A stretch of DNA of 64,000 nucleotides from Mycosphaerella arachidis (Eukaryota > Ascomycota > Dothideomycetes > Mycosphaerellales > Mycosphaerellaceae), in the NCBI GenBank assembly GCA_001297265.1, contig LIHB01000011.1, forward strand, positions 221,828-285,827, written 5' to 3'. Within the stretch, counting starts at the first letter, position 1. Every line of letters begins with the position of its first letter. The notes under the pieces are model-generated. The model ran no database searches. It had not been told where the DNA came from and saw only the letters and a list, made by a program, of their open reading frames with translations. Position numbers and translations under genes: made by a program. This document shows positions 34,356 to 46,190 of this stretch, one piece after another.

Positions 34356-36320
34356 ATGGGCTACGACTATGCGCTTGTGTATGTGTGAAGAAACCCTGCC
34401 CACTGCACTGAACTTGCCCACTGCATTGAACATGTACAAGAGGAGAGACCAAAGTAGCTTACATGACTTCTGCATAGACATCTCACCTACACCATTCCGC
34501 CGGCTCTCCTCCTCACCGCCCTCTACTACCCCCTCTTGACTCGCTTGGACCTTTACCGCATTGCCTTCTTGATCGCGATTGCTGTCGTTGCGACGATACC
34601 ATGGGACAGCTACCTCATCCAGACCAACGTCTGGTCCTATCCTCCGAACGTCATCATTGGACCAAAGCTCTACCACATCCCACTCGAGGAGGTCTTCTTC
34701 TTCGTGATACAGACCTACAACACGACGTTACTGTATCTGATCACCAGCAAGCCCGTGCTGAAGGAGACATATTTGGTCAAGGAAGATCGCAAGACGAGGG
34801 CAGGGCAGAGATGGAAGTACATCAAGCTGGGAGGGCAGATGGCTGTGTCGCTGGTGCTGAAGAAGGCCATTGACTTTGTGAAGGCTAACAAAGAGAGGAC
34901 ATATCTTGGGCTGATACTGGTCTGGGCTCTGCCATTCCTGCTACTGTTATGGAGTCTGGCGTACCAGTTCATTATCCAGCTGCCGCTGTATTGCACGGCG
35001 CTGCCAATTACTCTGCCGACCCTGTACCTGTGGGTTGTGGACACATTGGCTCTGAGACGCGGCACGTGGGTCATTGAATCAGGAACCAAGACAGGATTGA
35101 CTCTGTGGCCTGGACTGGAGATTGAGGAAGCCCTCTTCTTCCTGCTTACCAACACGTTGATCGTCTTCGGACTGCTAGCCTTTGACAACGCGGTGGCTGT
35201 TCTGACAGCATTTCCAGCGCACTTCCCACGAATTCCGAGCCTTCCTTCACCAGTGCTACTCGTACGAGCCCTGCTCCTACCATCCTACGCTTACGACGAC
35301 GGTCGCATCTTTGGCCTCCAGCAAGCCGTCACGCGGCTGGAGTGCAAATCGCGGAGCTTCTTCCTCGCGAGCAGTACTTTCCAAGGCCGGTTACGAATCG
35401 ATCTGATCATTCTCTACAGCTTCTGCCGCGTCGCAGACGACCTCATAGACAACGCGAGAAGCCCAAAGGAAGCGCAAGAATGGATCAAGAAGCTGCGGAA
35501 CTACTTGTCACTGTGTTACGGAGCAGCAGAAGTCAAAGAAGGCAAAGCTGTTCAACCACAAGACGCGAACCAAGGACACGCGACAATCTACGTGATGCAA
35601 AACTTCCCACCGGACACCCAACTCACCCTCCTCCTCATGCCCACGCGAAAGCTGGACAAAGAGCCCCTTCACGAGCTCCTCCGCGGCTTCGACATGGATC
35701 TAATCTTCACAGAAAAGAAAGCCGGCGTCATCGGTCCCATCAAATCCGAACAAGACCTCGACCTGTACGGCGCGCGAGTCGCAGGCACGGTAGCACTCCT
35801 CTGCATACAACTCGTCCTCCACCACTATCCAGGCACAACCGACGCGAAAGCGAAGCGCCTCATGGCCGCTGGCCACGACATGGGCATCGCCCTCCAATAC
35901 ATCAACATCGCCCGAGACCTCGGCGTTGACGCTGAGATAGGACGTTGCTATGTCCCTCCTGCCTGGCTCAAGAAGGAGAAACTCACACCCGAAGCTTTCA
36001 CCGCGGGTTTGATGAAAGTCGCCCGAAACGTGAAAGACGGTAGTACGGGAGGTGTGGATGAGTTCTTTCTGAAGAAGGTTGAAACAATACGGGAAAGGTT
36101 GTTGGAGAGGGGCTTTGGTTTCTATGAACGGAGTGTGAAAGCTATAGAAGAGCTTCCCCGCCCCGCGAGGGCGCCGATGAGGGTGGCGGTGGAGAGCTAT
36201 ATGCAGATTGGAAGGGAGTTGAGAGCGCCGGGGTACCTGGTGAAAGCTGGACGGGCGACTGTGCCAAAGTGGAAGAGGATTGGCGTCGCTTGGAGGGCGC
36301 TGCTGGGTCCTCGGCCTTGA
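34356..36320 (+). CDS. carRA: bifunctional lycopene cyclase / phytoene synthase (AL-2, CarRA)
   Basis: Two exons, 34356-34384 and 34478-36320, 623 aa. The first exon (MGYDYALVYV) is 29 nt and restores the AL-2 N-terminus, continuing HLTYTIPPALLLTALYYPLL. The membrane half is the lycopene cyclase, with two repeats marked by PLEEVFFFVIQT (about 78) and IEEALFFLLTNT (about 225). The C-terminal half is phytoene synthase: SRSFFLASSTF, the first Asp-rich motif DDLIDNARSP (about 330) and the second region ALQYINIARDLGVDAEIGRC. It condenses two GGPP to phytoene and later cyclises lycopene to beta-carotene. CarB acts between these steps and is the next gene on the same strand, 450 bases on. Confidence 0.95.
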
Positions 36321-36771
36321 ACGAGGGGGGTGTGAGAGAACTTGTAATGTGTAAAGAGCATGAGCATTTGCTGCATCTTCTGCATTTGGAGATGATATCT
36401 GAAAGCCGGAGGGACAAGAGGTCCTGTTGGGGAGAAATGCATAGCGCTAGATACCCTTCATTGCGAGAGATTGTTGTGACGCCAACCTCAAAATTCCAAC
36501 TTCAACCATCTCCCCTGGGTGACAGCCTGACACATCAGCAGACACAATCTCTCGGGCAACCAAACATCCACGTCCCAGGCGTAACCCTGGAAGATGTGAT
36601 GATATCTCTTGGCACCTCGAGGTGTCAGCGTCATTAAGTTTCCAACCAGCCCCACTTCCATGCATAATGAACCTGAGACCTTGCATGTGAATGCGTCTTC
36701 ACCACATCCGTCAACACTTCTACTTTCACAATGTCAACACCTACCTCCCTCCACCTCCCTATCTTCCTCCG
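36321..36771. promoter_or_regulatory. carRA-carB intergenic, carB promoter
   Basis: 450 bases with no gene. A second in-frame ATG at 36691 would add 27 unconserved residues to CarB. I take it as leader. Confidence 0.45.
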
Positions 36772-38735
36772 ATGGCACCACCCCGCGATGGCAAGCAAAA
36801 GACCGCCATAATCATCGGCGCCGGCGTCGGCGGCGTTTCAACCGCAGCGCGTCTCGCGCACGCCGGGTTTCACGTTACCGTTCTCGAGAAGAATGATTTC
36901 ACCGGTGGACGATGCAGCTTATTACACAGCGAGGACGGACATCGCTTCGATCAAGGACCTAGCTTATTGTTGCTCCCGCAGCTATTCAAGAGGACGTTCG
37001 AAGAGCTGGGAACCAGCTTGGAAGCGGAAGGCGTGAAGCTCCTGAAGTGCGATCCGAACTATATCGTGCACTTCAGCGATGGGGCAAAATTCAAGTTGTC
37101 GAGTGATCTTGCGGTGATGAAGGGAGAAGTCGAGAAGTGGGAGGGGAAAGATGGGTATGAGAGGTATTTGGAATTCTTGCGGGAGAGTCATAGACACTAT
37201 GAGTTGGCGGTGAGACATGTGTTGTTGCGGAATTTCTATGGCTTGACGAGTATGCTGCGGCCGGAGTTTCTACGACATCTCATACAGTTGCATCCGTTTG
37301 AGAGTATTTGGACGAGGGCGAGCAAGTACTTCTGGACGGAGAGGTTGAGGAGAGTTTTCACCTTTGCGAGCATGTACATGGGGATGAGCCCTTTTGATGC
37401 GCCGGGGACTTATTCTCTCTTGCAATATACGGAGTTGGCGGAGGGGATATGGTATCCTGTTGGTGGGTTTCATCGAGTTGTGGAAGCGCTTGTGGGCGTG
37501 GGGGAGAGGAAGGGGGTGGAGTACAGGTTGAAGACACCGGTGAAGAAGATATTGCTTGGCAAGAACGGGGACAGAGCGGAAGGCGTCGAGCTGGAGAGTG
37601 GAGAAGTGTTGAAGGCGGACGTGGTGGTGAATAATTCGGATTTGGTTTATGCGTACAACAACTTGCTGCCGCAGGGCGAGAGTGCGAAGAAGGCTGCGTA
37701 TGCGGAAGCGCTGGAGAAGAGACCGGGAAGCTGCTCCAGTATTTCGTTCTACTGGGCGCTGGATCGGAAAGTCCCTGAGTTGGAGGCGCATAATATCTTC
37801 CTAGCGGATGAGTACCGGGAATCCTTCGATTCGATCTTCAAGAAGCACCTCATACCAGACGAGCCGAGCTTCTACGTCAACGTTCCCAGCCGCGTTGATC
37901 CCACGGCGGCGCCAGAGGGAAGGGATACAGTCGTCGTTCTAGTACCGGTTGGACACCTCGTGGACTCAGAACGATCCCAACACGAACACTCCTCCAACGG
38001 CTCCGCAACATCTCCAGCAAATGGTCACCTCAAAGACGCATCACCCACAACTCAAACCGGCCTTACGCACACCTCAGCCCAAGACTGGCCACACATGATC
38101 TCTCTCGCCCGCAAAACTATCCTCAGCACCATCGCCACCCGCACCGGTGTAGATCTCTCCCCACTCATCACCTCCGAGCTCACAAACTCTCCCATAACGT
38201 GGCGCGACACGTTTAACCTCGATAAAGGCGCCATTCTCGGTCTGAGTCACTCATTCTTCAACGTATTGTGCTTCCGACCAAGCACGAAAGCTCGAAAGGC
38301 TGGACCGATCGATGATCTTACACGCAGCCTCGGACCGCTGGGGACTGTAGCGCAAGTCATTGTGGACGCTTTCAGAGGGGATGGGAGACATGTCAAGGGC
38401 CTGTATATGGCGGGTGCAAGTGCGCATCCTGGGACCGGAGTGCCGATTGTGCTTGCGGGGGGTGCGCTTGTGGCGGAGCAGGTTCTGGGGGATGAGGGGA
38501 TGGCGGTGCCTTGGTAAGTCTCCTGATGATCTGTTAGATGTGGATGAGTCGATGCTAACCTTGTTGCGATAGGCAAAAGGTGAGACAGGAGGACGTGAAA
38601 GGACGGCTGGATATGATCAATAAGCCCAGTCGGTTCGATCGATTGAGCGGGATCGCTGCGGTTATTGCTGTTAGTCTGTTGGGGTGGGTGGTGATGTTGT
38701 TCGTCGTGTGGTTCGGGATGGAGGAGAAGAGGTGA
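36772..38735 (+). CDS. carB: phytoene desaturase (AL-1, CarB)
   Basis: Two exons, 36772-38513 and 38573-38735, 634 aa. It is an FAD-dependent desaturase making lycopene (or further dehydrogenated products) from phytoene. The dinucleotide-binding motif IIIGAGVGGVSTAARLAHAG is at residues 13-32, followed by GGRCSLL and FDQGPSLLLLP. The C-terminal carotenoid desaturase signature is GLYMAGASAHPGTGVPIVLAGG. The intron splits the Trp codon of VPW. The second exon gives a single membrane anchor (SGIAAVIAVSLLGWVVMLFV), as in AL-1. A Ser/His/Thr-rich insertion of about 40 residues around 405-445 makes it longer than Neurospora AL-1. Confidence 0.95.
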
Positions 38736-41103
38736 AGGGGTCAGTTCTCTCTGAACGCACTGCGTTGAGTGTGCAGGTGGTCAAAAGCCATTGCAAAGGC
38801 CCCAAACCAGGACCTTGATCACATTGACCTCAACGCTCGTGGCCTCTTCACCTGTAACCATAGCACTGGTCACTTGAGCGGATTTGTTTCACGACAGTCT
38901 AAGACGTCTTCGACGATTGCACAAGGTATGATGACGATGATTCACTCAAGCACGCGTGCAATAACGCACCACGCCGTGAACATATTAGGGCGAACACTTG
39001 TAGCAGTACCTCGCGAAATATCTTTATGCCCCGATCATGCACAAACCCGAATGTGTTGCAACACCAGAGAACGAAGGCGCGCGATTACGATTGTGCTCTC
39101 CGTTTCAACGTGCGGTGTTGCGTTGTGGTGATCTTGCAGGTCAAATCTCGCGAATCTTGGGTGGGAATTCAATACACTGTACGCGCTAATTTGCCCACCG
39201 CGTGCGTATGAACCAACGACGGCTGTACTTACTTCGTGACGAGATGCATCCGCGGACGTTGCTGTTCGCTGCACGACGCCCGAACAATTCTGCTTGAGCA
39301 GCCAACGAGCCAGGGGGCATTTTGCTCGCGTGACAGACGAACAATCACACTCACAAAGTCAATAGGCGAAGCTGCATGTCCTGTACCGTGTACATCTCAA
39401 TCTGTGAGGAGTCTTTTGTGATGAGGAGTCGTCGCTTGTGTCTGCCTTGGCAAGGCCCTTGTCGGTCAGTCAGTACTCAGGTACAAGCGCGAAGCCCTGA
39501 GGTCAAAAGTCACTGCAAGCTAGAATTGATTGCCGTTTCTGGCTTGCATTTGGGCTGGAGATCTGCCCGTTGGCGTGTGATCTGGAGATTTGAGGGAGGC
39601 TCCTTATTTGATTGACAGATGGGATCACTCTTGGACACATTCTGCAAACTTTGCTATCAGGACAGCTTCGCGAACCACACGGTAATGGTTATGATTTTGT
39701 CAGGCCGATGATGATGTTGGTTGTTGAACGTGAACATTTGTTAAGCTGTTTGACCTGGAGCTGAGGCCGGGAGTGATGGGGGCAGAGCAGACGGCCCGAG
39801 CTCCGAGAAGCAAGGTGCTAGTGTCACAGCCCCTTTTAGATATATCTCAAAGTGGCACTAAACTGTTCGCAGAGAGCGCGATAGTCGAACGCTCGACTAC
39901 CAATTGTTGATAACAATTATGAATGCGCGAGAGATTTAGCATGAAAGAGTGGCAAGTGCAGTGGTTCTCTCCAGTTTCGGCTAGCGCGTCTGCAGTATAT
40001 CTGCAAAGGGCCGTGGTGTGCCGAATCGAAGATGGACAAAAAGATCGGCTTGCGGCACAGGTGACAGCTGTGAAGCCTTGTTCGATCAGCGCAGCGATTG
40101 TCCGCCAGAGAGTCTGTCCAGCGTGCCAAGAGAGCAAAAACAGCGAAGCTATCGATTCGTCCGTCACCGTGGCGAAGACCGAATCTCGCCCTCAGACAAG
40201 TGACGTGGATCTCCTAGAGGACGATATCAAGGCCTGCGTGGTCGTGTTTGAAGTGGATCCTCGGAACAGATCGACTCGATGCGATGTCTGGTATGCCGTT
40301 GGTCATCATGCCGTGAGGAAGCTGCTCCGGATCGCAGTGCCGCGATGCGTACCAAGGCTCGGCTCAGCGACTTCGGCTTCGGCCATGCGTGAAGAGTAGA
40401 CCGCCACAATTCGATGAGCACGATCGCGGTATCATGGTGCAGTTTCGTGGCTGGCAAACACGCAAAAGAGTGGATTCTGATATCCTCGTGCCGAACGCAA
40501 GCTTTGTCCGCCGTCGATCGTTGGTGCTTGGACGAATCGAAGAAGAGAGCCAAGACTCAAAGCGCAACAAGGTTGGGCGCTAGCATGAGCATTGTCTTCT
40601 GACCACATCTCGTCCAAAATCAAAATGACCACTCCACCACATCTCCTTGGGCGCCATCACGCATCTCGTGCCAGAGCTGACCAATGCTGCTCCATAGACA
40701 GCGATTCAAGCAGGCAAGGCTTGCGAGCATCCATGGCCGTTCCACCACAGCAACCATATCGAATATCCGCATCTTGGCCGCGCTGATGCCGCGAGAACAT
40801 ATCTCAACGGCATAGTCCCGAAGGAGCGTGTAAGCGTGTACGGTTTCGCTCTAAAATGCTTGTTGTGCTGAAGACGCGCTGTGTAACCGAACGGGCGAGT
40901 CGGCACCTCTAGCAAGCTCAAAAGTGCTCGACGTCATACATACGATCTGCAGACCATCTCACGATAGCTCTCCAGGTTAGTCAGTGCCGGTAAGCTAACA
41001 GCGAAACAAAAGCCCTCGCCTTCGCCAGTGTGGGACTTCACTTTCTGCAACCCCATCGCACACGGATCACCACCCAGGACCTCCTTCCGACAAGATAGTC
41101 AAG
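38736..41103. other. 2.4 kb gap between carB and carO
   Basis: No gene found on either strand. The longest open stretch (about 39923-40399) has no resemblance to a family. The last few hundred bases are the carO promoter. The gap is long for this window, and it could hold a lost gene or regulatory DNA. Confidence 0.45.
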
Positions 41104-42100
41104 ATGGGTTCCCTCCTCGAGAAGCGCGCGAACAACGCCTTGAACGTCAATGGTAAGCTGGGACATTCTTTCGAACTCAACAGACACATACTGACCATCT
41201 ACGAAAGGCGCGGTCGTCAATGGCGCCAGGGCAGACATTGCCCTCACCACACATGGCTCCGACTGGTACTGGGCTGTATGCGCCGTCATGACCTGCTCGG
41301 CGTTCGCCTTCATGGGCCTCGCCTACACCAAGCCAAGAAAAGACCGCATCTTCCACTACATCACCGCCGGTGTAGTTATGGTTGCCGCAATCGCCTACTT
41401 CACCATGGCGTCTCACTTGGGCTTCACACCGATCACTGTCGAGTTCCAGCGCAACAACCCAGTCGTCCGCGGCACGACCCGTGAGATTTACTACGTCCGA
41501 TACATCGATTGGGTCATCACCACACCACTCCTGCTGATGGACCTGCTCCTCACCGCAGCTCTCCCATGGCCAACAATCCTCTGGGCCGTCCTCATTGACG
41601 AGGTCATGATCATCACTGGTCTGATCGGTGCTCTTGTAGCATCCAGCTACAAGTGGGGATACTTCGTCTTCGGCTGCGTGGCCATGTTCTGGATCGTCTA
41701 CATCCTCGTCTGGGAGGGTCGCCGCCACGCCAACGCCATCAGCACCGATGCCGGTAGGGCATTCCTCATCTGTGGCTCGCTGACCGCTTTCATCTGGACT
41801 CTCTACCCAATTGCCTGGGGTCTTTCCGAGGGTGGCAATGTCATTTCCAGCGATGGCGAGGCTGCTTTCTACGGTGTCCTCGACCTGATCGCCAAGCCAG
41901 TCTTCGGTGCTCTTCTCATCTGGGGTCACCGCAACATCAGCCCAGCTGACCTCGGTCTTGCCATCCACGACTACGGTGCTAATGAGCCAATCTTCCACGA
42001 GAAGAACCACCAGAACGGCCAGGGCCCACTTGCTGAGCACAGTGGTGCCAACCGCGCAACACCAAGCAACGCCAACGGCACCAATGGCGAGACTGTCTAG
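41104..42100 (+). CDS. carO: microbial (type I) rhodopsin, CarO-like light-driven proton pump
   Basis: Two exons, 41104-41152 and 41208-42100, 313 aa. It is a seven-helix retinal protein of the plasma membrane. The intron is GTAAGC...GAAAG. Helix C reads RYIDWVITTPLLLMDLLLTA: Asp117 and Asp128 stand 11 residues apart, exactly as the proton acceptor Asp85 and donor Asp96 of bacteriorhodopsin. Helix G has LDLIAKPVFG, with Lys246 as the Schiff-base lysine. Keeping both carboxylates predicts proton pumping, as shown for Fusarium CarO and Leptosphaeria rhodopsin, and unlike sensory-type fungal opsins that change the donor. The N-terminal RANNALNVN and Asn-rich C-terminus resemble CarO. Retinal would come from CarX. 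Confidence 0.96.
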
Positions 42101-42550
42101 GTCGAACCTTAGCAAGCCCTAGCTGGGGTAGCGACATTACGGTTATCGAATGAAGAGAAGGATTTGAGTTTGACTCACGACTGTTGGCGCTACGTGCTTT
42201 CAGCAAGATACCCGGCCAGATGCAGTGCAATGAGACATGCATGTAACGATGCTTATGGCCGTCTATGAGTAGCGTAACCGCTAGTAATTGGATGTAATAT
42301 GTGTTCTTTGATCAATATCACGTCAACCATATCTCTCTTGTCGCATGGAACCTACCACACTCACAGCTAAGTATTCATAGATTTTCACAGGGGGCATCTT
42401 GAACCCGACGCAGCCTTCGTAGGCAAGCATGTATCCGTCCTAGTCCGGAGTTTAATCTCCGATGTGGCTCGTCAATGCGCAATAGTCCTGCAATGACCTT
42501 ATACGAACATATACTTTCTCATACCTGGCAAGCGCACGGAGGAAGATCTC
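42101..42550. other. intergenic after carO
   Basis: About 450 bases, carO 3' flank. Nothing recognisable. Confidence 0.45.
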
Positions 42551-43443
42551 TCAGTTCTCGCCGTGCTTCATCAGCTCGAAAAACAAGAATGTCATGCCAT
42601 GGAGATGACCACCCTTTTCGCAGAACCTCTCCTTCCGCCCCTCCAGGAGTTTGAAGGCCGCAGCACCTTGAAGGCAACTACCCAACACTGCAGGATCTGA
42701 TTGGTATTCCTTGACATCTCCTAATCCAAGTTCAGCACTCCTATGGAAGCTGCATCCGTTCTCCGAAATTGCTGGAGCTCTGTAAGCATACGCCGAAAGA
42801 AAGATGATTGGCTCTGTCGAGGTCTTCTGCAAACAATTGCGGTAGGAGAGTGAGCTATCAATGTTGATGGAGTGCGCGATGGCGAGGTTTCTGTAGATCT
42901 TATGATTGGGCTCTGTGTAAACAAGCTGAGTACTCTTTATAGACTTAATCTTAAGGTATTTCTGATTCTTTCGAACAGTTGCGGTGGCAAATTCATTAGG
43001 GTGGCTTCTTGGCGGAAGATGATGCGTTGTCGAGATGGGATGGGATTGCCTCCCTCCCGAGCCCTCTGATGGTGCTTTCGTGCATCACGAGCTTCCTCCC
43101 CCATCTGAGCAACATGTGCTTCTTCCTCGTTTCCTGTTTGATGTCCGTCACTAGAGTTGGCGAGACGGGGACCAGAGCGGTCGAAGGCGCATCGATGAAG
43201 ACACTTAGCTGTTGCACGGCAGGTCCAAGCTGCTCATGTTCAGGATCCTGGACGCGATAGCCACGCTGGGACGATATGTGATCAGGATGCGGGAAATGAC
43301 TGAGGTAGGCTCTCGCGAATGTGCGCAGAGTCTTCACTGCGACTTCGCGGCACGCCAGTCTTCAGCGGAGCAGATCGATGGTGAAAGCATGTTCCGCAAT
43401 ACGTCCCAACAACTCTGGCGGTAGCGTGAAGATGGTATTGCGG
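42551..43443 (-). pseudogene. F-box protein pseudogene (remnant a)
   Basis: On the minus strand, an F-box-like start FTLPPELLGRIAEHAFTIDL (about 43375-43435) runs into an in-frame TGA at 43364-43362 and then goes on in the same frame as RLACREVAVKTLRTFARAYL and QLGPAVQQLSVFIDAP, the usual layout of the large fungal F-box family. The TGA is at a place where CGA (Arg) or a Leu codon is expected. A second protein-like block without a linking frame lies at 42551-42832. No intact start codon precedes the F-box. The assignment rests on motif pattern only. Confidence 0.55.
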
Positions 43444-43681
43444 GTGGCTATGTTGTTTCGCCATACTTGGTTTCACTATGCTTTCATGATTGTGGAGCAG
43501 TACATGTGAGTCGCCCAGGATGTTTTAAAGCTGTGAAGCCGATGAACCAAGCTAAGTGCCATCACGCCTCGCCCGGAGCTTACCGATAACGACAGGGATG
43601 TTTCACTTCACCTACAACAAGAAGGAAGAACCGCCAAGCACGACTGAATGCATTCACCACACACGAACCTCATATCTCTCC

Positions 43682-44781
43682 TTACATCTGGCTCTGAATC
43701 CACCCAATCCCCTGCAACATGTTCCCAATGAAGATCTGTCCCTCCGGCACCGGTGGAATGATCCAGAAGTAATGCGGCATGCCAGGGTAATGATCATGCT
43801 TGGTTGGGACACCCGCCTCCTTCAACGCCGCCTCCATAATGTACGCATCATCCCTCAATGGATCAAATTCGCAAGAAGCGAAGTAAGTCGGTGGGAAGTT
43901 GGCGTGGTTATCAGTGGCCAGAATCGTGAAAGTGTCTGGGTCCTTGGGATCGACCTTCGCATACCTATCTCTCGTGTCAGCAAGCCGCAAGCGGATTCCT
44001 CCTCTACTTCCCGCATCTGTTCCTTCAAGGCCGTGCAGGATCATAACTCACTTGTAAAAGATCTCCATGGACTCCTTATCAATAATCGGCGTCCCGCTCT
44101 TGTTCTCCTCATAAGCCGTGTACTTGCTCTTATACTTCTCTGGAACATTGTCCCAATGCGTCGTGGCTGGGACAAGGGCCACGATCCCCTTGAGACCATC
44201 TTTCAACTCCGGGTCCTTCTTGATCTTGTTGGCGATCTGAAGAGCTAGGGCGCCGCCCGCAGAGCCGCCTATGGTGTAGAATTTGTTGGGATCGCCGCCG
44301 AAAGAAGAAGCGTTTGCTGCAGCCTGTGGAGCGTCAGAGAGAATGCTGCAAAATGGAGTGGGAGGAGGGAGCTTACCCATCTATACACTTTCAAGCAATC
44401 CTCCAACGGCACCGGGTACGCCACATCTGGAGTGAGGCGGTAATCGACATTGACGACGACAGACTTGGTATGCTCGGCAATGACACCGCAAAGGATGTGG
44501 TCCGAGTTCAGGTCGCCGGTCATCCAGCCGCCGCCATGAGTATCGAAGGCGATTGGCAGTGGACCGGTAACACCCTTGGGCTTGTAGATGCGGTATTTGA
44601 TACCTTCGACATCACCCTCGGTAACGTCCACATTTTCGCTGAAAGGTGGGATCATTGGGAGGAGAGCTTGAATCAGGCCCTCGTACATGGCCTTGATTTC
44701 GTCAGGGGTGCCGTGGAGGATGGCACGACCGCCCGACTGAGCCTCCCAGTCGAGCCATGATTGAGCGTATTCTCCTGGCAT
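43682..44781 (-). CDS. alpha/beta hydrolase, HSL-type carboxylesterase
   Basis: Three exons on the minus strand: 44781-44377, 44323-44052 and 43964-43682, 319 aa. The oxyanion-hole motif HGGG is at residues 82-85 and the nucleophile elbow GGSAGG has Ser156. The acid is likely the Asp of EFDPLRDD, and the His is in YPGMPHYFW. This is the hormone-sensitive-lipase family pattern, for short-chain esters. All three introns and exons keep frame with GTAAGC/CACAG and GTGAGT/GATAG sites. No signal peptide, so it is intracellular. Natural substrate unknown. Confidence 0.9.
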
Positions 44782-45615
44782 ACTGCGGGGTGCCTGGGAA
44801 TTGAGGAGTGTGAGTTGGTGGAGTCAAGTTCGAGGAATAGGGCGGCGTTCAGGGAGGAGAGGTCTGGGTTGAAATAGGCAGATCTGATCACAGCACTAGA
44901 AGGACATCAGCTCATGTTTATAGATCAAGGTAGATCGGCCGTTGTCAACACCAGCGCGTCAATGGGTATCATCATAACCTTGTCCCGCGCTGCAGGGTCT
45001 CGCTTAAAGCTTCAGCTTCAGCTTCAGCTTGCTCCGCTCACGCCTCCGCAACGCTAGGCAAACCTCGGTAATCGCTTCACAGCAGGCCGCCATGTGGTCT
45101 GGCCCTTGCAGACTTCCGAATGGCCTGATCAATCATGCGTGGGTCAATCGCCGTATGCTGAATGGTGATGCAAGAGCAAGCAGCATTTTGCACACTTCGC
45201 CAACGTGAAGGGCTGAAGGATGGAGGACAACTTGGTGGGGACCCCTACGTGAGGCGCTCCGGTGGTGTTAGAGGATCATAATCAGAACCGAAGTTAGAGG
45301 ATATTTGTTGCTCATCCCATGCGGCTCTTCCTTTACGCATGAGCTGAGCCAAGACCGCTGGTCGAATGAGCATGAGATGATCGCACGGCTAGGAGGCATA
45401 TGGTCAGATCAAGCTTCTTGGCACTCATCAGTGATAGCGACTGCTGTATGTCCTGTGTGGACCTGTACGACCAAGCTGGTGGCCCGAGAATGCAGTCAGA
45501 CGATAGGAACGAACGAAATGCTTGTCACAGCTATGACGTGTTGTGTTATGGCGAGTTGCGTTTGTGTTGAGATGACCAATGACACCTGTTCGTATAGCAG
45601 TGGCCGATACAGAGA
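44782..45615. other. intergenic upstream of the esterase
   Basis: About 830 bases without a gene. It includes four head-to-tail copies of a hexamer (AGCTTC) at about 45008-45031. Confidence 0.45.
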
Positions 45616-46190
45616 CTATTCGAACTTCTCCCACTTCAAGACCGCCCGTGTAGCTGTGCCATCCTAAGAATTTGTCAGTGGCGTAGAAACGAGGTCGTGA
45701 CTTCTCTTCTGAAGATCTAACAACGACAACATACATCAAGCAGCATGTCTTGCTTCGGCTCGAGAATCATGTAAGACTTCCCGTTCTCTTCCAGCAAGGT
45801 CACCTTGCGCTCCTCAATACCGCCCATGCGATTTGGGTCCGTGCTGACCTCCACCAACGTCTGCCAATACAGGCCCCCTTCCTCATCTTGATACAGCTTG
45901 AGATATCCGCAGTACATAGACAGACCTCTTGCTACATATGCAACTTCTTTATCGGCTGCAGTCTGCCACGGCTTGCCAGATCTGAGCTTGTGCATTCGTT
46001 CGGGGCGCGCGAGATGAGCAGCAAGCCAGCCACCCGGTGAGATCGAGACTCTGCCTAGTGGATTGTCGCCGTGCGGTTTAGCGATGAGCTTCCGTTCGGG
46101 GCCGCTGTTGTCGAACATTTCGAACGAGACGCATTTCCAGCCGCCCGCGATGCGACTGCGGTGCTGTTCCCAAATGTTGTTGGTCGCCAT
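45616..46190 (-). CDS. lipocalin-like domain protein
   Basis: Two exons on the minus strand, 46190-45735 and 45663-45616, 167 aa. The intron starts GTATGT and ends TTCTTAG. The pattern IAGGWKCVSFEMFD, then LGRVSISPGGWLAAHLARPER, AYVARGLSMYCGYLKLYQDE and GGLYWQTLVEVSTDPNRMGG fits the lipocalin-like domain found in many fungal secondary-metabolism and stress proteins (beta-barrel, small hydrophobic ligand). The second exon (DGTATRAVLKWEKFE) ends the barrel. The frame is open two codons upstream through GTG. The ATG at 46190 is used. No signal peptide. Ligand unknown. Confidence 0.8.

Noticed and set aside
39923..40399. 158-codon forward frame in the carB-carO gap
   Set aside because: No homology and no splice or signal-peptide support.
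41177..42115. 312-codon open frame antisense to carO
   Set aside because: Antisense mirror of the opsin exon; its acidic translation has no family resemblance.
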